This document shows, one piece after another, positions 24,151-33,195 of a stretch of 64,000 nucleotides of DNA. The stretch comes from Anaerolineales bacterium UBA2395 (GTDB lineage Bacteria; Chloroflexota; Anaerolineae; Anaerolineales; Villigracilaceae). Location of the stretch: assembly GCA_002343775.1 (NCBI GenBank), contig DDSH01000001.1, positions 365,236-429,235 of the forward strand. The letters are read 5' to 3'. Below the pieces are notes generated by a model that worked only from the letters and a program-made list of their open reading frames with translations, was not told the origin of the DNA and made no database searches. The stretch's first letter is position 1; each line of letters begins with the position of its first letter. The translations under genes and the position numbers were made by a program.

Positions 24151-25137
24151 ATGACCAGCATTAAAGACGTCGCAAAAGCCGCGGGGGTATCCACCGCCAC
24201 TGTTTCAAGAGTATTAGCCAACAATGCCCCCATCAAACCTGAAACCAGAGAGCGTGTGCTCAAAGCCGTGGCGGATTTGAACTACCGCCCGAATTTAATT
24301 GCGCGAAGTTTGCGCGTGCAAAAAAGCGCCAAGATCGGCTTGGTCGTTTCCGATATTCGCAACCCGTTCTTCACTGCCATCGGTCGCGCCGTGGAAGATG
24401 CCGCCTACGAGCAGGGCTATTCGGTATTGATGTGCAACACTGACGAGGACCCCGATAAAGAAGAACTGTATCTGAATCTTTTGTACGATGAGAACGTGGC
24501 GGGCGTCATATTTTCCCCCACTCATCAATTCGATATCCACTCGCAGACGTATAACAAGAAGATGCCCTTCGTTATCATTGACCGCGCGATTGAGTCAAAT
24601 GACGTGGATATGGTCTTGTTGGATAATGTGGCAGCGGCGTATGAACTGACCGAACACCTTATCCGCAATGGTTATAAAAAACTGGCGGGTTTATTCGGCG
24701 ATGCCAGTACCACGGGGCAGGAACGCAGCCGTGGTTTTCACAAGGCGCTCAAAGACCATCACCTGAATCCTGTGGCGGCTCATTTTATTTCCCCGCGCAT
24801 TCAGCAGGGTTATGAAACAGCGATGAATTTACTCAACCAGCCCAATCGCCCCGATGCCATCTTCACCAGCAACAGTATGCTTACGGCGGGCGCGTACAAA
24901 GCCGCACGTGACAGCAAGTTGAAAGTCCCTGCAGATGTGGCAGTCGTCGGTTTTGATGACACAACCTGGGGTGCACTGGTAGACCCGCCCATTACGGTCA
25001 TTGAGCAGCCCACCGAAGAGATCGGTCGCACCGCCACAGAATTATTGTTTCAGCGCATTCAAGAGCCAAGCCGCTCGCCAAAGACGGTGATCCTGAAAGG
25101 GCTGCTGATCGCGAGAGGGTCGAGCAAGGGGAAGTAG
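24151..25137 (+). CDS. LacI-family transcriptional regulator
   Basis: This 328-aa regulator has an N-terminal helix-turn-helix (TSIKDVAKAAGVSTATVSRV, residues 2-21) and hinge helix (about 48-58), followed by a periplasmic-binding-protein-like sugar-sensing domain. It diverges from the PTS operon, and LacI-type palindromes lie in both promoter regions, so it most likely represses the operon until an imported sugar or its phosphate binds. The effector is not known. The mRNA appears leaderless. A terminator follows at 25266. Confidence 0.92.
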   Translation: MTSIKDVAKAAGVSTATVSRVLANNAPIKPETRERVLKAVADLNYRPNLIARSLRVQKSAKIGLVVSDIRNPFFTAIGRAVEDAAYEQGYSVLMCNTDEDPDKEELYLNLLYDENVAGVIFSPTHQFDIHSQTYNKKMPFVIIDRAIESNDVDMVLLDNVAAAYELTEHLIRNGYKKLAGLFGDASTTGQERSRGFHKALKDHHLNPVAAHFISPRIQQGYETAMNLLNQPNRPDAIFTSNSMLTAGAYKAARDSKLKVPADVAVVGFDDTTWGALVDPPITVIEQPTEEIGRTATELLFQRIQEPSRSPKTVILKGLLIARGSSKGK

Positions 25138-25265
25138 GCGCAGTGTAGATAATATATGGGGGTCAGCAGACAGTTTGAGGGTCGACAGGAAGCGCTCGAG
25201 AACGAAACCGGCGGGACTCTGAAATTTCAGTCCATCATCAAAAGAAGATAAAAGCGGGCTTATTT

Positions 25266-25295
25266 GGCATCATCCATGATTGATGCCATTTTTTT
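25266..25295 (+). terminator. Terminator of the lacI-type gene
   Basis: GGCATCA and TGATGCC pair over an 8-nt loop and are followed by A and seven T residues. Confidence 0.8.
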
Positions 25296-25495
25296 GATTT
25301 GCCCGACAAATTCATATATACAAGGAAGTTTGTCAGGATGCCCGCATTATTTTTATTACTATGAATACCAGTTGAATAGTCAAATAATGAAGTTATTGGG
25401 GGGTTATTTTGTTATTCCTGCAAGCGCGGGTTCAGGCGGAGTGTTCGGTTGGCTGTCAGTCGATGACAGGATTAGTGCAGAGCACGGAGGTGTGT
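25296..25495 (+). other. Gap upstream of the hdr operon
   Basis: The stretch from 25138 to 25495 has no supported gene. After the terminator it is AT-rich and must contain the hdr promoter. A GACAAA/TTTGTC inverted pair (25302-25307 and 25328-25333) brackets ATATATAC, which could be an operator, but I see no clear -35/-10 pair. The hdrC ribosome-binding site GGAGG lies at 25486-25490. Confidence 0.4.
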
Positions 25496-26092
25496 ATGCC
25501 CCAAATGACCGAAGAACGTGTTCGAGCTGGTTTGACCCAGGAAGAAGATCTTTCTCTATTGAATGAAGTCAGTATGAAGACCGCGGGCGTCTCGCACCTG
25601 GAGATGTGTATTCAGTGCGGTTCGTGCGGCGGGTCGTGCCCTTCGGCGGCGGATATGGACCACACGCCTCGCATGTTGTTCGCGATGCTGCGGGCGGGGA
25701 TGCGCGAGTTGGTGCTGCAGAGCAATACACCGTGGATCTGCGTCTCGTGCTACCACTGCGTGGTGCGCTGTCCGCAAGAGGTGCATATCACCGATGTGAT
25801 GTATACGCTCAAGGGCATGGCGATCCGCGAAAAGAAATTCCGCGATGCGGTTGCGCCGGAATTTTCGGAAACCTTTGTGGATATGGTCGAGAAGTATGGG
25901 CGCAGTTTCGAGTTCGGGCTGGCGACGCGGCATTATCTGAAACACGCCCCCCTGCGGCTGGTGGGAATGAGCACCATGGGCTTGGGGATGCTGGCTAAGG
26001 GAAGGATGAGCATGACGCCACGCAAGATCAAGGGCATGACCCAACTCAAGTCCATTTTGAAGAAAGCCAAGGAAATGGAGCTGACCTCATGA
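25496..26092 (+). CDS. hdrC: Heterodisulfide reductase-like iron-sulfur subunit HdrC
   Basis: This 198-aa protein carries two 4Fe-4S motifs, CIQCGSCGGSCP near residue 38 and CVSCYHCVVRCP near 83, and a helical C-terminal part, as in HdrC. It relays electrons between HdrA and HdrB. I chose the ATG at 25496, with GGAGG five bases upstream, rather than an upstream alternative at 25409. Its stop overlaps the hdrB start (ATGA). It is the first gene of the Hdr-Mvh operon. The natural disulfide is unknown, since coenzymes M and B are not expected in this organism. Confidence 0.88.
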   Translation: MPQMTEERVRAGLTQEEDLSLLNEVSMKTAGVSHLEMCIQCGSCGGSCPSAADMDHTPRMLFAMLRAGMRELVLQSNTPWICVSCYHCVVRCPQEVHITDVMYTLKGMAIREKKFRDAVAPEFSETFVDMVEKYGRSFEFGLATRHYLKHAPLRLVGMSTMGLGMLAKGRMSMTPRKIKGMTQLKSILKKAKEMELTS

Positions 26093-27108
26093 GCGAATAT
26101 ATCTTTTACCCCGGCTGCTCCATGGAAAGCAGCGCCAAGGCGTATTACGACTCGTTGATGGTGATCGCCAAGCCGCTTGGCATCACCTTGAAGGAGATCG
26201 ATGATTGGAATTGCTGCGGCGCGACCGAATACGTGGGAATGAATCTCATCCCTGCCTATTCGTTGATCGCCCGCAATCTGGCGTTGGCTGCAAAAATGAA
26301 GAACGGAACCGACACAGTAGTGGCGCCCTGCTCGGCGTGTTATCTCAACCTGGCAAAAGCCGACTATTACATGTCGGAGCGCCCTTCGCTGGGCGAGAAG
26401 GTCAACCAGGCGCTGGAGGCGGGCGGTCTGCACTATGAGGCGGGATCGTTGGATATCCGTCACCTGCTGGATGTCATCATCAATGACATCGGGCTGGATG
26501 TACTTAAGGAAAAGGTGGTCAAGCCATTGAAAGGGTTGCGCGTCGCGCCGTACCTCGGTTGCATGGTTCCGCGCCCCGATTATTATCACCGCTGGTCGGA
26601 TGCAGAACACCCGATCGAACTGGTGGAGGTGCTGAAAGCCATCGGCGCAGAGGTGATCGATTATCCGCTGGCAACGTCTTGCTGCGGTGGGCATATGACC
26701 CAGATCGGTCCAGAAACCGCTTACGAATTGATCCGCCGCCTGATCTCTTCCGCTGACCGCTATCAGGCAGACATTATGGTGACCGTTTGCCCAATGTGCC
26801 AGATGAACCTGGATGCTTATCAGGGCGAGACCAACCGTTACTTTGGCACCAATTATCAGATGCCGATCGTGTTCTTCACGCAACTCATCGGTTTGGCGCT
26901 TGGCTTTTCCCCCAAAGAATTGGGGTTTGGCACCGAGATCACCAGCACAAAAAGGGCGTTGGCGCGCATCGGTGTGGAGATTCCCGAGCCGGTTGAAGAA
27001 GGCGGTCCACGCCGCAAGAAGGACGAAGGCTTGCCCATGCCGCCGCGCTTGATCAAGAATGCCAAGGGGAAATCCCTGCATCATCATGTAGAGGAGGCGG
27101 AATCATGA
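26089..27108 (+). CDS. hdrB: Heterodisulfide reductase-like subunit HdrB
   Basis: This 339-aa protein has two complete CCG domains: YPGC, WNCCGATEYVG and CSAC in the first, YLGC, SCCGGHMTQIG and CPMC in the second. In methanogen HdrB these cysteines hold two non-cubane 4Fe-4S clusters that reduce the disulfide. The last 50 residues, rich in charged residues and proline, extend beyond usual HdrB. Four-base overlaps link it to hdrC and hdrA. The acceptor is unknown and may be a protein or small-molecule disulfide. Confidence 0.9.
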   Translation: MSEYIFYPGCSMESSAKAYYDSLMVIAKPLGITLKEIDDWNCCGATEYVGMNLIPAYSLIARNLALAAKMKNGTDTVVAPCSACYLNLAKADYYMSERPSLGEKVNQALEAGGLHYEAGSLDIRHLLDVIINDIGLDVLKEKVVKPLKGLRVAPYLGCMVPRPDYYHRWSDAEHPIELVEVLKAIGAEVIDYPLATSCCGGHMTQIGPETAYELIRRLISSADRYQADIMVTVCPMCQMNLDAYQGETNRYFGTNYQMPIVFFTQLIGLALGFSPKELGFGTEITSTKRALARIGVEIPEPVEEGGPRRKKDEGLPMPPRLIKNAKGKSLHHHVEEAES

Positions 27109-29114
27109 GCGCTGAAACCAAAAAACCAAAAGTCGGTGTGTACGTTTGTCATTGCGGTACGAACATTTCCCACACCGTTGATGTGGAGCAGGTGCGCGAC
27201 TGGGCGGAAAAGACCCTCGGCGCCGAGGGGGTGGTCATCTCGCGTGATTACAAGTTCATGTGCTCCAGCCTCGGACAGGAATTGATCGAGAAGGATATTA
27301 AAGAAATGGGTCTCGACCGTGTGGTGGTGGCAGCCTGTTCGCCCCACCTGCATGAAATGACCTTCCGCGGCGCAAGCAAACGCGCGGGGTTGAACCCCTA
27401 CCTGACCGAACTGGCATCCATCCGCGAACAGGTTTCGTGGGTGCATACAGATAAGGAGGTCGCCACTGAGAAGGCAAAAGCCGTGGTTGCCGGAGCTGTG
27501 GAACGGGTGGTGCAGAACGAGCCGCTAGAGGATATTCGCGTGCCGATCCACCCCGATACGCTGGTAGTGGGCGGTGGCATTGCCGGTATTCAAGCGGCAC
27601 TGGAGATCGCCAATGCGGGGTTCAAGGTCTATCTGGTCGAACGCGAACCGTCCATTGGCGGGCACATGGCGCAGTTCGACAAGACCTTCCCAACCCTCGA
27701 CTGTGCGGCGTGCATCCTGACTCCGCGCATGTTCGAGGCGGGGATGCATCCCAACATTGAATTGCTGACCTGGAGCGAAGTCACGAACGTGGCGGGCTAT
27801 GTTGGCAATTTCACAGTGACCATCAAAAAGAAACCGCGTTATGTCATCGAAGAGTTATGCACCGGCTGCGGCATCTGCGTGGAAAAATGCCCGAAGAAAG
27901 TTGTGGATGATGTCTATGAAGCCGGTCTGGGCTATCGCAAGGTGGTGTACACACCCTTCGCACAAGCCGTGCCAAAGTACCCGGTCATCGACGCGCCGAA
28001 CTGCACCTACTTCCAAAAGGGCACATGCAAAGCCTGCGAGAAATTCTGCCCGACCAACGCCATCGACTTCAACCAAAAGGAAGAGTTCATCAACGTAGAG
28101 GTGGGCAACATCATCCTTGCCACCGGCTACGATCTGTTCGATGCGCGGCGCGTCAGCAACTATGGGTATGGACGCCTTGCCAACGTGTTCACCAGCATAG
28201 AGTTTGAACGCATGTGTAATGCAGCAGGTCCAACCTCCGGCAATATTGTGCTGCGTGATGGGAAGACCCAACCAAAATCGGTGGGCATCATCCACTGCGT
28301 CGGCTCACGCGACAAGAACTACAACAACTACTGCTCCAGCATCTGCTGTATGCAAAGCCTCAAATTTGCCCATCTCGTCAAAGAGCGGACGGGCGCAACC
28401 GTGTACGATTTTTACATCGACATGCGCACTCCCATGAAAGCCTACGACGAGTTCTATCAGCGGGTGATGGATGAGGGCACGCTCTTTGTGCGCGGCAAGG
28501 TGGCACAAGTTACCAATGCCGCCCGCAATGAACACGAAGAAGGCAAACTCATCATTCAAGTGGAGGATACGCTGGCAGGCAAACAGCGCCGCATCCCCGT
28601 GGATATGGTTGTGCTGTCCACCGGGATGGAGCCGCGTCACGACGCCAAGGAAACGAGTCATCTCTTCGGAATTGGGTGCTCGTCTGACGGCTGGTTCACC
28701 GAAAAACACCCCAAACTCGACCCGATCTCAACCATGACGGAAGGCATCATGATTGCCGGAACCGCCACCGGACCGAAGGACATCCCCGCTTCAGTGGCGC
28801 AAGGTGCGGCGGCAGCCGCCCGTGTGCTCGATAAGATCCTGCAAAAGGAAGTGGTGCTCGAACCCATCAAAGCCAGCGTCAACCAGGAACAATGCTCAGG
28901 CTGCCGCATTTGCAACGGGTTGTGTCCGTACAACGCCATCCTCTTCCACGAAGACCGCATGGTCAGCGAGATCAACCCTGCCTTGTGTCAGGGATGCGGA
29001 ACCTGCGTGGCGGCATGTCCGGCAGGAGCCATCAACGGAACCGGCTTTAGCAACGCTCAGATCCTCGCGCAGATTGACGGACTTCTGATGGATGTCAATC
29101 TGGCAGGCGCATAA
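27105..29114 (+). CDS. hdrA: Electron-bifurcating flavoprotein HdrA
   Basis: This 669-aa protein is HdrA, the FAD subunit that splits electron pairs between HdrB and ferredoxin. An N-terminal domain with VCHCGTNIS is followed by the FAD-binding GGGIAGIQAALEIA (about 150-163) and CAACILTPRM near 200. Iron-sulfur motifs are CTGCGICVEKCP near 251, CKACEKFCP near 308, CSGCRICNGLCP near 598 and CQGCGTCVAACP near 630. All canonical cysteines appear present. With MvhD and the hydrogenase genes directly downstream, flavin-based bifurcation from H2 is the expected activity. Confidence 0.93.
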   Translation: MSAETKKPKVGVYVCHCGTNISHTVDVEQVRDWAEKTLGAEGVVISRDYKFMCSSLGQELIEKDIKEMGLDRVVVAACSPHLHEMTFRGASKRAGLNPYLTELASIREQVSWVHTDKEVATEKAKAVVAGAVERVVQNEPLEDIRVPIHPDTLVVGGGIAGIQAALEIANAGFKVYLVEREPSIGGHMAQFDKTFPTLDCAACILTPRMFEAGMHPNIELLTWSEVTNVAGYVGNFTVTIKKKPRYVIEELCTGCGICVEKCPKKVVDDVYEAGLGYRKVVYTPFAQAVPKYPVIDAPNCTYFQKGTCKACEKFCPTNAIDFNQKEEFINVEVGNIILATGYDLFDARRVSNYGYGRLANVFTSIEFERMCNAAGPTSGNIVLRDGKTQPKSVGIIHCVGSRDKNYNNYCSSICCMQSLKFAHLVKERTGATVYDFYIDMRTPMKAYDEFYQRVMDEGTLFVRGKVAQVTNAARNEHEEGKLIIQVEDTLAGKQRRIPVDMVVLSTGMEPRHDAKETSHLFGIGCSSDGWFTEKHPKLDPISTMTEGIMIAGTATGPKDIPASVAQGAAAAARVLDKILQKEVVLEPIKASVNQEQCSGCRICNGLCPYNAILFHEDRMVSEINPALCQGCGTCVAACPAGAINGTGFSNAQILAQIDGLLMDVNLAGA

Positions 29115-29124
29115 GGAGGCAGAT

Positions 29125-29595
29125 ATGAGTGAACAATTCGAACCCGTCATCATCGGCTTCACCTGCAACTGGTGCTCCTACCGCGCCGCCGATCTGGCAG
29201 GCACCGCACGCATGAAGTACGCACCGAACGTGCGCCTTATCCGCCTGATGTGTTCCGGTCGTCTCGACCCGACCTTCGTCATGAAGGCGCTGGCAACCGG
29301 CGCGGATGGCGTGCTCATCACCGGTTGTCACCCCGGCGAATGCCATTACGTCGAACAGAATTACAAAGCCCTGCGGCGTTACTTGTTATTGCGGCGCGTA
29401 TTGAAAGGTATGGGCATCGCCCCGGAGCGTGTCAAACTGGTTTGGGCAAGCGCCGCCGAAGGCACGAAACTGACGAACGAGATCAATACTTTCGTCGAAG
29501 AGATTCGCGCGCTCGGTCCGCTGGGCTGGAATAAGAAACTGGCAGGCAATGGTCACGCGGTGGAAGAACTGGCAGTGGAGGAGGTGGCAGCATGA
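29125..29595 (+). CDS. mvhD: MvhD-like 2Fe-2S linker subunit
   Basis: This 156-aa protein matches MvhD/FlpD, which links the NiFe hydrogenase to HdrA. Conserved cysteines lie in FTCNWCSYRAAD near residue 11, LMCSGR near 44 and TGCHPGECHY near 66. The ATG has GGAGG seven bases upstream. Its stop overlaps the start of the hydrogenase small-subunit gene. The C-terminal tail is rich in Glu, Ala and Val and probably disordered. Confidence 0.92.
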   Translation: MSEQFEPVIIGFTCNWCSYRAADLAGTARMKYAPNVRLIRLMCSGRLDPTFVMKALATGADGVLITGCHPGECHYVEQNYKALRRYLLLRRVLKGMGIAPERVKLVWASAAEGTKLTNEINTFVEEIRALGPLGWNKKLAGNGHAVEELAVEEVAA

Positions 29596-30608
29596 GCAAG
29601 CCGAAATTTGCAATGTACTGGTCCGGCTCGTGCGGCGGATGCGAGATCGCAGTCATCAACATCCACGAAAAGATCCTGGATGTTGATGCAAACTTCGACA
29701 TCGCATTCTGGCCCGTGGCAATGGATGCCAAGGTCAAGGATGTTGAAGCATTGGAAGATGGCGCAATCCTGCTCACGCTTTGGAACGGCTCCATCCGCAA
29801 TGAAGAGAATGAGCACATGGCGCACCTGTTGCGTAAGAAATCCAAGATCCTGGTCGCGTTCGGTTCATGTGCCACCGAAGGCTGCATCCCCGGACTCGCC
29901 AACCTTGCACCCCTGCATGAGATCTTCGATGTAGCGTTCCACACCATCTCAACCGACAACCCGCAGGGCATCCACCCTCAGCCGGTGACAAAAGTTCCCG
30001 AAGGCGAGATCAGCATCCCGCTCATGAAAGACCGCGTGTATACGCTGGCGCAGGTTGTAGACGTGGATTACTACATGCCGGGCTGTCCACCGGAAAGTCA
30101 TCAAATCGCAGCCGTGATCGACCTGGTGATTCAAGTCTTGCAAGGCAAGGCAGAACTGCCGCCCAAGGGATCGGTCATTGGGGCGGGCGGCTCGACGGTC
30201 TGTGAAGAATGCCCGCGCAAACGCGGCGTAAAGACCATCAAAGCCTTCCACCGCATTCAAGAAGTTGCGCCGGTAGACCCGGATATCTGCCTGCTCGAAC
30301 AGGGCGTGCCTTGCAACGGACCCGCCACCCGTAGCGGCTGCGATGCGCGCTGTCCGAACGTGGGAGCGCAGTGCATCGGTTGTTATGGTCCTGCCGAGGG
30401 CGTCATTGATTATGGCGCAAGGCTGGTGACGGCTTTCGCATCGGTGATCGATGCCACCGAGCCGGAGGAGATCGAACGCATCCTGGATGGCATCCCCGAC
30501 CCAACCGGTCAGTTCTATCGCTTCAACCTGGCAGATTCGCTTTTCAGGGCGAGTGCGTCATCATTCAAGAAGAACGGTCAATCCCCGGCAAAAGCATCCG
30601 GGGCATAG
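29592..30608 (+). CDS. mvhG: NiFe hydrogenase small subunit (MvhG-like)
   Basis: This 338-aa subunit has the N-terminal SGSCGGCE motif that binds the proximal cluster, then GSCATEGC near residue 95 and MPGCPPE near 160, and a C-terminal stretch with CEEC, CNGPATRSGCDARC and CIGCYGP for further clusters. It belongs to the F420-non-reducing (group 3c) type. It has no Tat signal, so it is cytoplasmic, in line with coupling to HdrABC. It lies between mvhD and mvhA. Confidence 0.93.
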   Translation: MSKPKFAMYWSGSCGGCEIAVINIHEKILDVDANFDIAFWPVAMDAKVKDVEALEDGAILLTLWNGSIRNEENEHMAHLLRKKSKILVAFGSCATEGCIPGLANLAPLHEIFDVAFHTISTDNPQGIHPQPVTKVPEGEISIPLMKDRVYTLAQVVDVDYYMPGCPPESHQIAAVIDLVIQVLQGKAELPPKGSVIGAGGSTVCEECPRKRGVKTIKAFHRIQEVAPVDPDICLLEQGVPCNGPATRSGCDARCPNVGAQCIGCYGPAEGVIDYGARLVTAFASVIDATEPEEIERILDGIPDPTGQFYRFNLADSLFRASASSFKKNGQSPAKASGA

Positions 30609-30617
30609 GAGGCAGGC

Positions 30618-32075
30618 ATGGAACGAATCACAATTGATCCCATCACCCGCCTGGAAGGTCACGGAAAGATCGACATCTTTCTCGATGGCAACGGCGATGT
30701 TGCCAATTCCTACTTCCAGATTCCCGAATTGCGCGGCTTTGAACGCTTTTGCGTGGGTCGCCCGGTGGAAGAAATGCCCCTGCTGACCAACCGCATCTGC
30801 GGCGTATGCCCTGAAGCGCACCACATGGCAGGAGTCAAAGCGGCAGACGCCGTCTATAACGTAGACCCGCCGCGCACCGCCAAAATGCTGCGTGAACTGC
30901 TCTACATGGCGTTCTACGCCACCGACCACACCACCCACTTCTATGCGCTTGCCGGACCCGACTTCATCGTCGGACCTGATGCGCCCGTGGCAGAACGCAA
31001 TATTCTGGGCGTCATCCACAAGGTCGGGTTGGAAATCGGCGGCAAGGTCATTCAGATGCGTAAGTTCGGACATCGCACCGTGGAGATGATCGGCGGGCGC
31101 AAAGTACATCCTGCCTCTGCCATCCCCGGCGGCGTGACCAAGATTCTGAGCGAAGAGGAACGCAAAGAGATCGAAGAGATGGGACGCTGGGCAATTGACT
31201 TTGCCCTGTTCAGCCTGCAAGCCTTCAACGACATTGTGCTCTCGAACAAAACCTATCTCGACCTGATCGTCGGCGACGTGTACACCCACAAGACCTACTA
31301 CATGGGGCTGGTGGACGAGAACAACAAAGTCAACTTCTACGATGGCAAGGTGCGCGTGGTAGACCCGGACGGCAAAGAGTTCTGCAAGTACGCGCCGAAC
31401 GAGTACATGAACCACATCGCCGAGCATGTTGAACCGTGGACCTATCTCAAATTCCCATATCTCAAGAACGTGGGCTGGAAAGGCTTCGTGGATGGCAAAG
31501 ACAGCGGCGTATACATGGCGACCCCGCTCTCGCGCCTCAACGCCGCCGACGGCATGGCAACCCCGCTCGCGCAGGAACAATACGAAAAGATGTACGCCAC
31601 GCTGGGCGGCAAACCTGTGCATCAGCGGCTTGCCATCCATTGGGCGCGCCTGATCGAACTGCTCTATGCGGCAGAACATTGGGTTGAACTGGCAACCGAC
31701 CCTGAGATCACTTCGCCCAACGTCCACAAAAAGCCGACCGGGATTCCCACCGAAGGCGTTGGCATCGTCGAAGCGCCGCGCGGCACGCTCACGCATCACT
31801 ACTGGACGGATGAAAAGGGTCTGCTCACCAAGGTCAATCTGATCGTGGGCACCACCAACAACTACGCGCCGATCCAAATGTCCACCAAAAAAGCCGCGCA
31901 GAGTCTCATCAAAGGCGGCAAGGTCAGCGAAGGTCTGCTCAACATGGTCGAGATGGCGTTCCGCGCCTACGACCCGTGCTTTGGCTGTGCCACCCATGCC
32001 CTGCCCGGTCAGATGCCGCTCGAAATCACCATCCACAATTCCGATGGCGAGGTGAAGGAAGTGTTGAAAAGATAA
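30618..32075 (+). CDS. mvhA: NiFe hydrogenase large subunit (MvhA-like)
   Basis: This 485-aa catalytic subunit has both nickel-binding motifs: RICGVCPEAHH near residue 58 (L1) and DPCFGCATH near 452 (L2). About 25 residues follow the L2 histidine. In this family such a tail is cut off by a maturation protease after nickel insertion, which fits the protease genes downstream. Four cysteines and no selenocysteine are used. The ATG has AGGAGG seven bases upstream. It oxidises or makes H2 in the Hdr-Mvh complex. Confidence 0.95.
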   Translation: MERITIDPITRLEGHGKIDIFLDGNGDVANSYFQIPELRGFERFCVGRPVEEMPLLTNRICGVCPEAHHMAGVKAADAVYNVDPPRTAKMLRELLYMAFYATDHTTHFYALAGPDFIVGPDAPVAERNILGVIHKVGLEIGGKVIQMRKFGHRTVEMIGGRKVHPASAIPGGVTKILSEEERKEIEEMGRWAIDFALFSLQAFNDIVLSNKTYLDLIVGDVYTHKTYYMGLVDENNKVNFYDGKVRVVDPDGKEFCKYAPNEYMNHIAEHVEPWTYLKFPYLKNVGWKGFVDGKDSGVYMATPLSRLNAADGMATPLAQEQYEKMYATLGGKPVHQRLAIHWARLIELLYAAEHWVELATDPEITSPNVHKKPTGIPTEGVGIVEAPRGTLTHHYWTDEKGLLTKVNLIVGTTNNYAPIQMSTKKAAQSLIKGGKVSEGLLNMVEMAFRAYDPCFGCATHALPGQMPLEITIHNSDGEVKEVLKR

Positions 32076-32080
32076 CCATC

Positions 32081-32110
32081 AAGTCAAACAGGTCGAAGGT
32101 CAAAAGTCAA
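32081..32110. repeat. Heptamer repeat tract downstream of mvhA
   Basis: Units AAGTCAA, AGGTCGA, AGGTCAA and AAGTCAA, with a two-base interruption, lie in the 72-bp gap between mvhA and the protease gene. A partly complementary stretch follows (GACCTTGAAGACC), so a hairpin may form. Confidence 0.65.
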
Positions 32111-32147
32111 CCGACTTGCGATCTTTGACGACCTTGAAGACCAAAAC

Positions 32148-32681
32148 ATGCAGACAATCATCGTTGGACTCGGCAACCCCATTTTAGGAGACGACGGAGT
32201 CGGCTGGCGCGTGGCGGAGGAAGTCAGCGCCCAAAGCGGAATTATGCTTGGCGACGCGCCGCTCCCGCATCCTTCTGCGCCCAAGCCTGACCCTGTCACG
32301 ATAGAACGTTTCTCGCTGGCAGGACTCAGCCTGATGGAGCGCCTGATCGGATTCGACCGCGTCATCATCATCGACTCGCTCAACACCGGGCAGCGCAAGC
32401 AGGGCGAAGTGATCGCCTTCACCCTCGCCGACATGGATGATCTGACACACGGTCACAGCGCGTCGGCGCACGATGTCTCGCTTAAGAACGCGCTCAAAAT
32501 GGGGCGCAGCATGGGCGAAGCCCTGCCCGACGACTTGCACGTTCATATCATCGCCATTGAGGCGCAGCACATCTACGATTTCAAAGAAGATCTTACGCCG
32601 CAGATCGCGGCAGCCGTCCCTGTGGCAACCCAAAAAGTGCTTGACCTGATCCACGAATTCACACAAACGGAGGCAGCATGA
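32148..32681 (+). CDS. Hydrogenase maturation protease
   Basis: This 177-aa peptidase of the HycI/HyaD/FrcD family clips the C-terminal tail of a nickel-loaded hydrogenase large subunit. It has GNPILGDDGVGW (about 8-19), an aspartate in IIIDSL and a histidine in SAHDVSLKN, which together form the nickel-sensing site of the family. An insertion near residue 40 is not found in the second protease. Its position 3' of mvhA makes MvhA the natural substrate. Its stop overlaps the start of the cyclic-nucleotide-binding gene. Confidence 0.9.
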   Translation: MQTIIVGLGNPILGDDGVGWRVAEEVSAQSGIMLGDAPLPHPSAPKPDPVTIERFSLAGLSLMERLIGFDRVIIIDSLNTGQRKQGEVIAFTLADMDDLTHGHSASAHDVSLKNALKMGRSMGEALPDDLHVHIIAIEAQHIYDFKEDLTPQIAAAVPVATQKVLDLIHEFTQTEAA

Positions 32682-33145
32682 TCTCTCCTGAACTTTTGAA
32701 GAAATTCGCCTTTTTCGGCTTACTCAACGAAGCACACCTGCGTGAAATCGCCATGATCTCAGAGGAAGTGTCCTTTGGATCCGGCGTGAATATTCTCGAA
32801 GCCGATTCGCCTGTAGACGCCCTCTACCTGTTGACGAGCGGTCATCTTGATCTGTATTCCGTTTCACAAGATAAACACGACGCCAAACTGCGCAAGGAAT
32901 TTTTGGTGGGTGAGGTCAGCCCGGGCGAACCGTTTGGCATCTCTGCCCTGACCGACCCCTATATCTCGATTGCCCTTGTGCGCGCCGATACCGCCTGCAC
33001 AGCCATCAAAGTTGAAGCGGTGAGTCTGCGCGATCTTTGCGAAAAGGATCATGACATGGGACACGCGCTTACACGTCAGATCGCACGGTTTGCGCTTGAG
33101 CGGTTGGCATATACCCAGGCGCAGCTTGCAGCGGCAAGGGCGTAG
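32678..33145 (+). CDS. Stand-alone cyclic-nucleotide-binding domain protein
   Basis: This 155-aa protein has the beta-roll of the cNMP-binding family: GSGVNILEAD, LYLLTSGHLDLY and PGEPFGISAL are typical. There is no DNA-binding helix-turn-helix after it, only a helical tail (RFALERLAYTQAQLAA). It is translationally coupled to the maturation protease by an ATGA overlap. It might sense a nucleotide and act on the Hdr-Mvh complex directly, since a transcriptional role is unlikely without HTH. The phosphate-binding cassette is not obviously canonical, so ligand binding is uncertain. Confidence 0.7.
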   Translation: MISPELLKKFAFFGLLNEAHLREIAMISEEVSFGSGVNILEADSPVDALYLLTSGHLDLYSVSQDKHDAKLRKEFLVGEVSPGEPFGISALTDPYISIALVRADTACTAIKVEAVSLRDLCEKDHDMGHALTRQIARFALERLAYTQAQLAAARA

Positions 33146-33195
33146 AAAAAGGCTCAGGTCTCCCGCTCAGGCTTGGGCGGGGAAAGAAGCGCGGT

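Noticed and set aside
25264..25566. A 100-codon frame upstream of hdrC
   Set aside because: It starts within the lacI terminator hairpin and overlaps hdrC in another frame; no domain or ribosome-binding site is seen.
25933..27087. A 384-codon minus-strand frame
   Set aside because: It is antisense to hdrB, whose cysteine motifs are unmistakable.
30561..32036. A 491-codon minus-strand frame
   Set aside because: It is the shadow of mvhA, rich in His, Val and Arg without domain features.
30618..32075. Selenocysteine version of the hydrogenase
   Set aside because: All four nickel ligands in both motifs are coded as cysteine, with no in-frame TGA.
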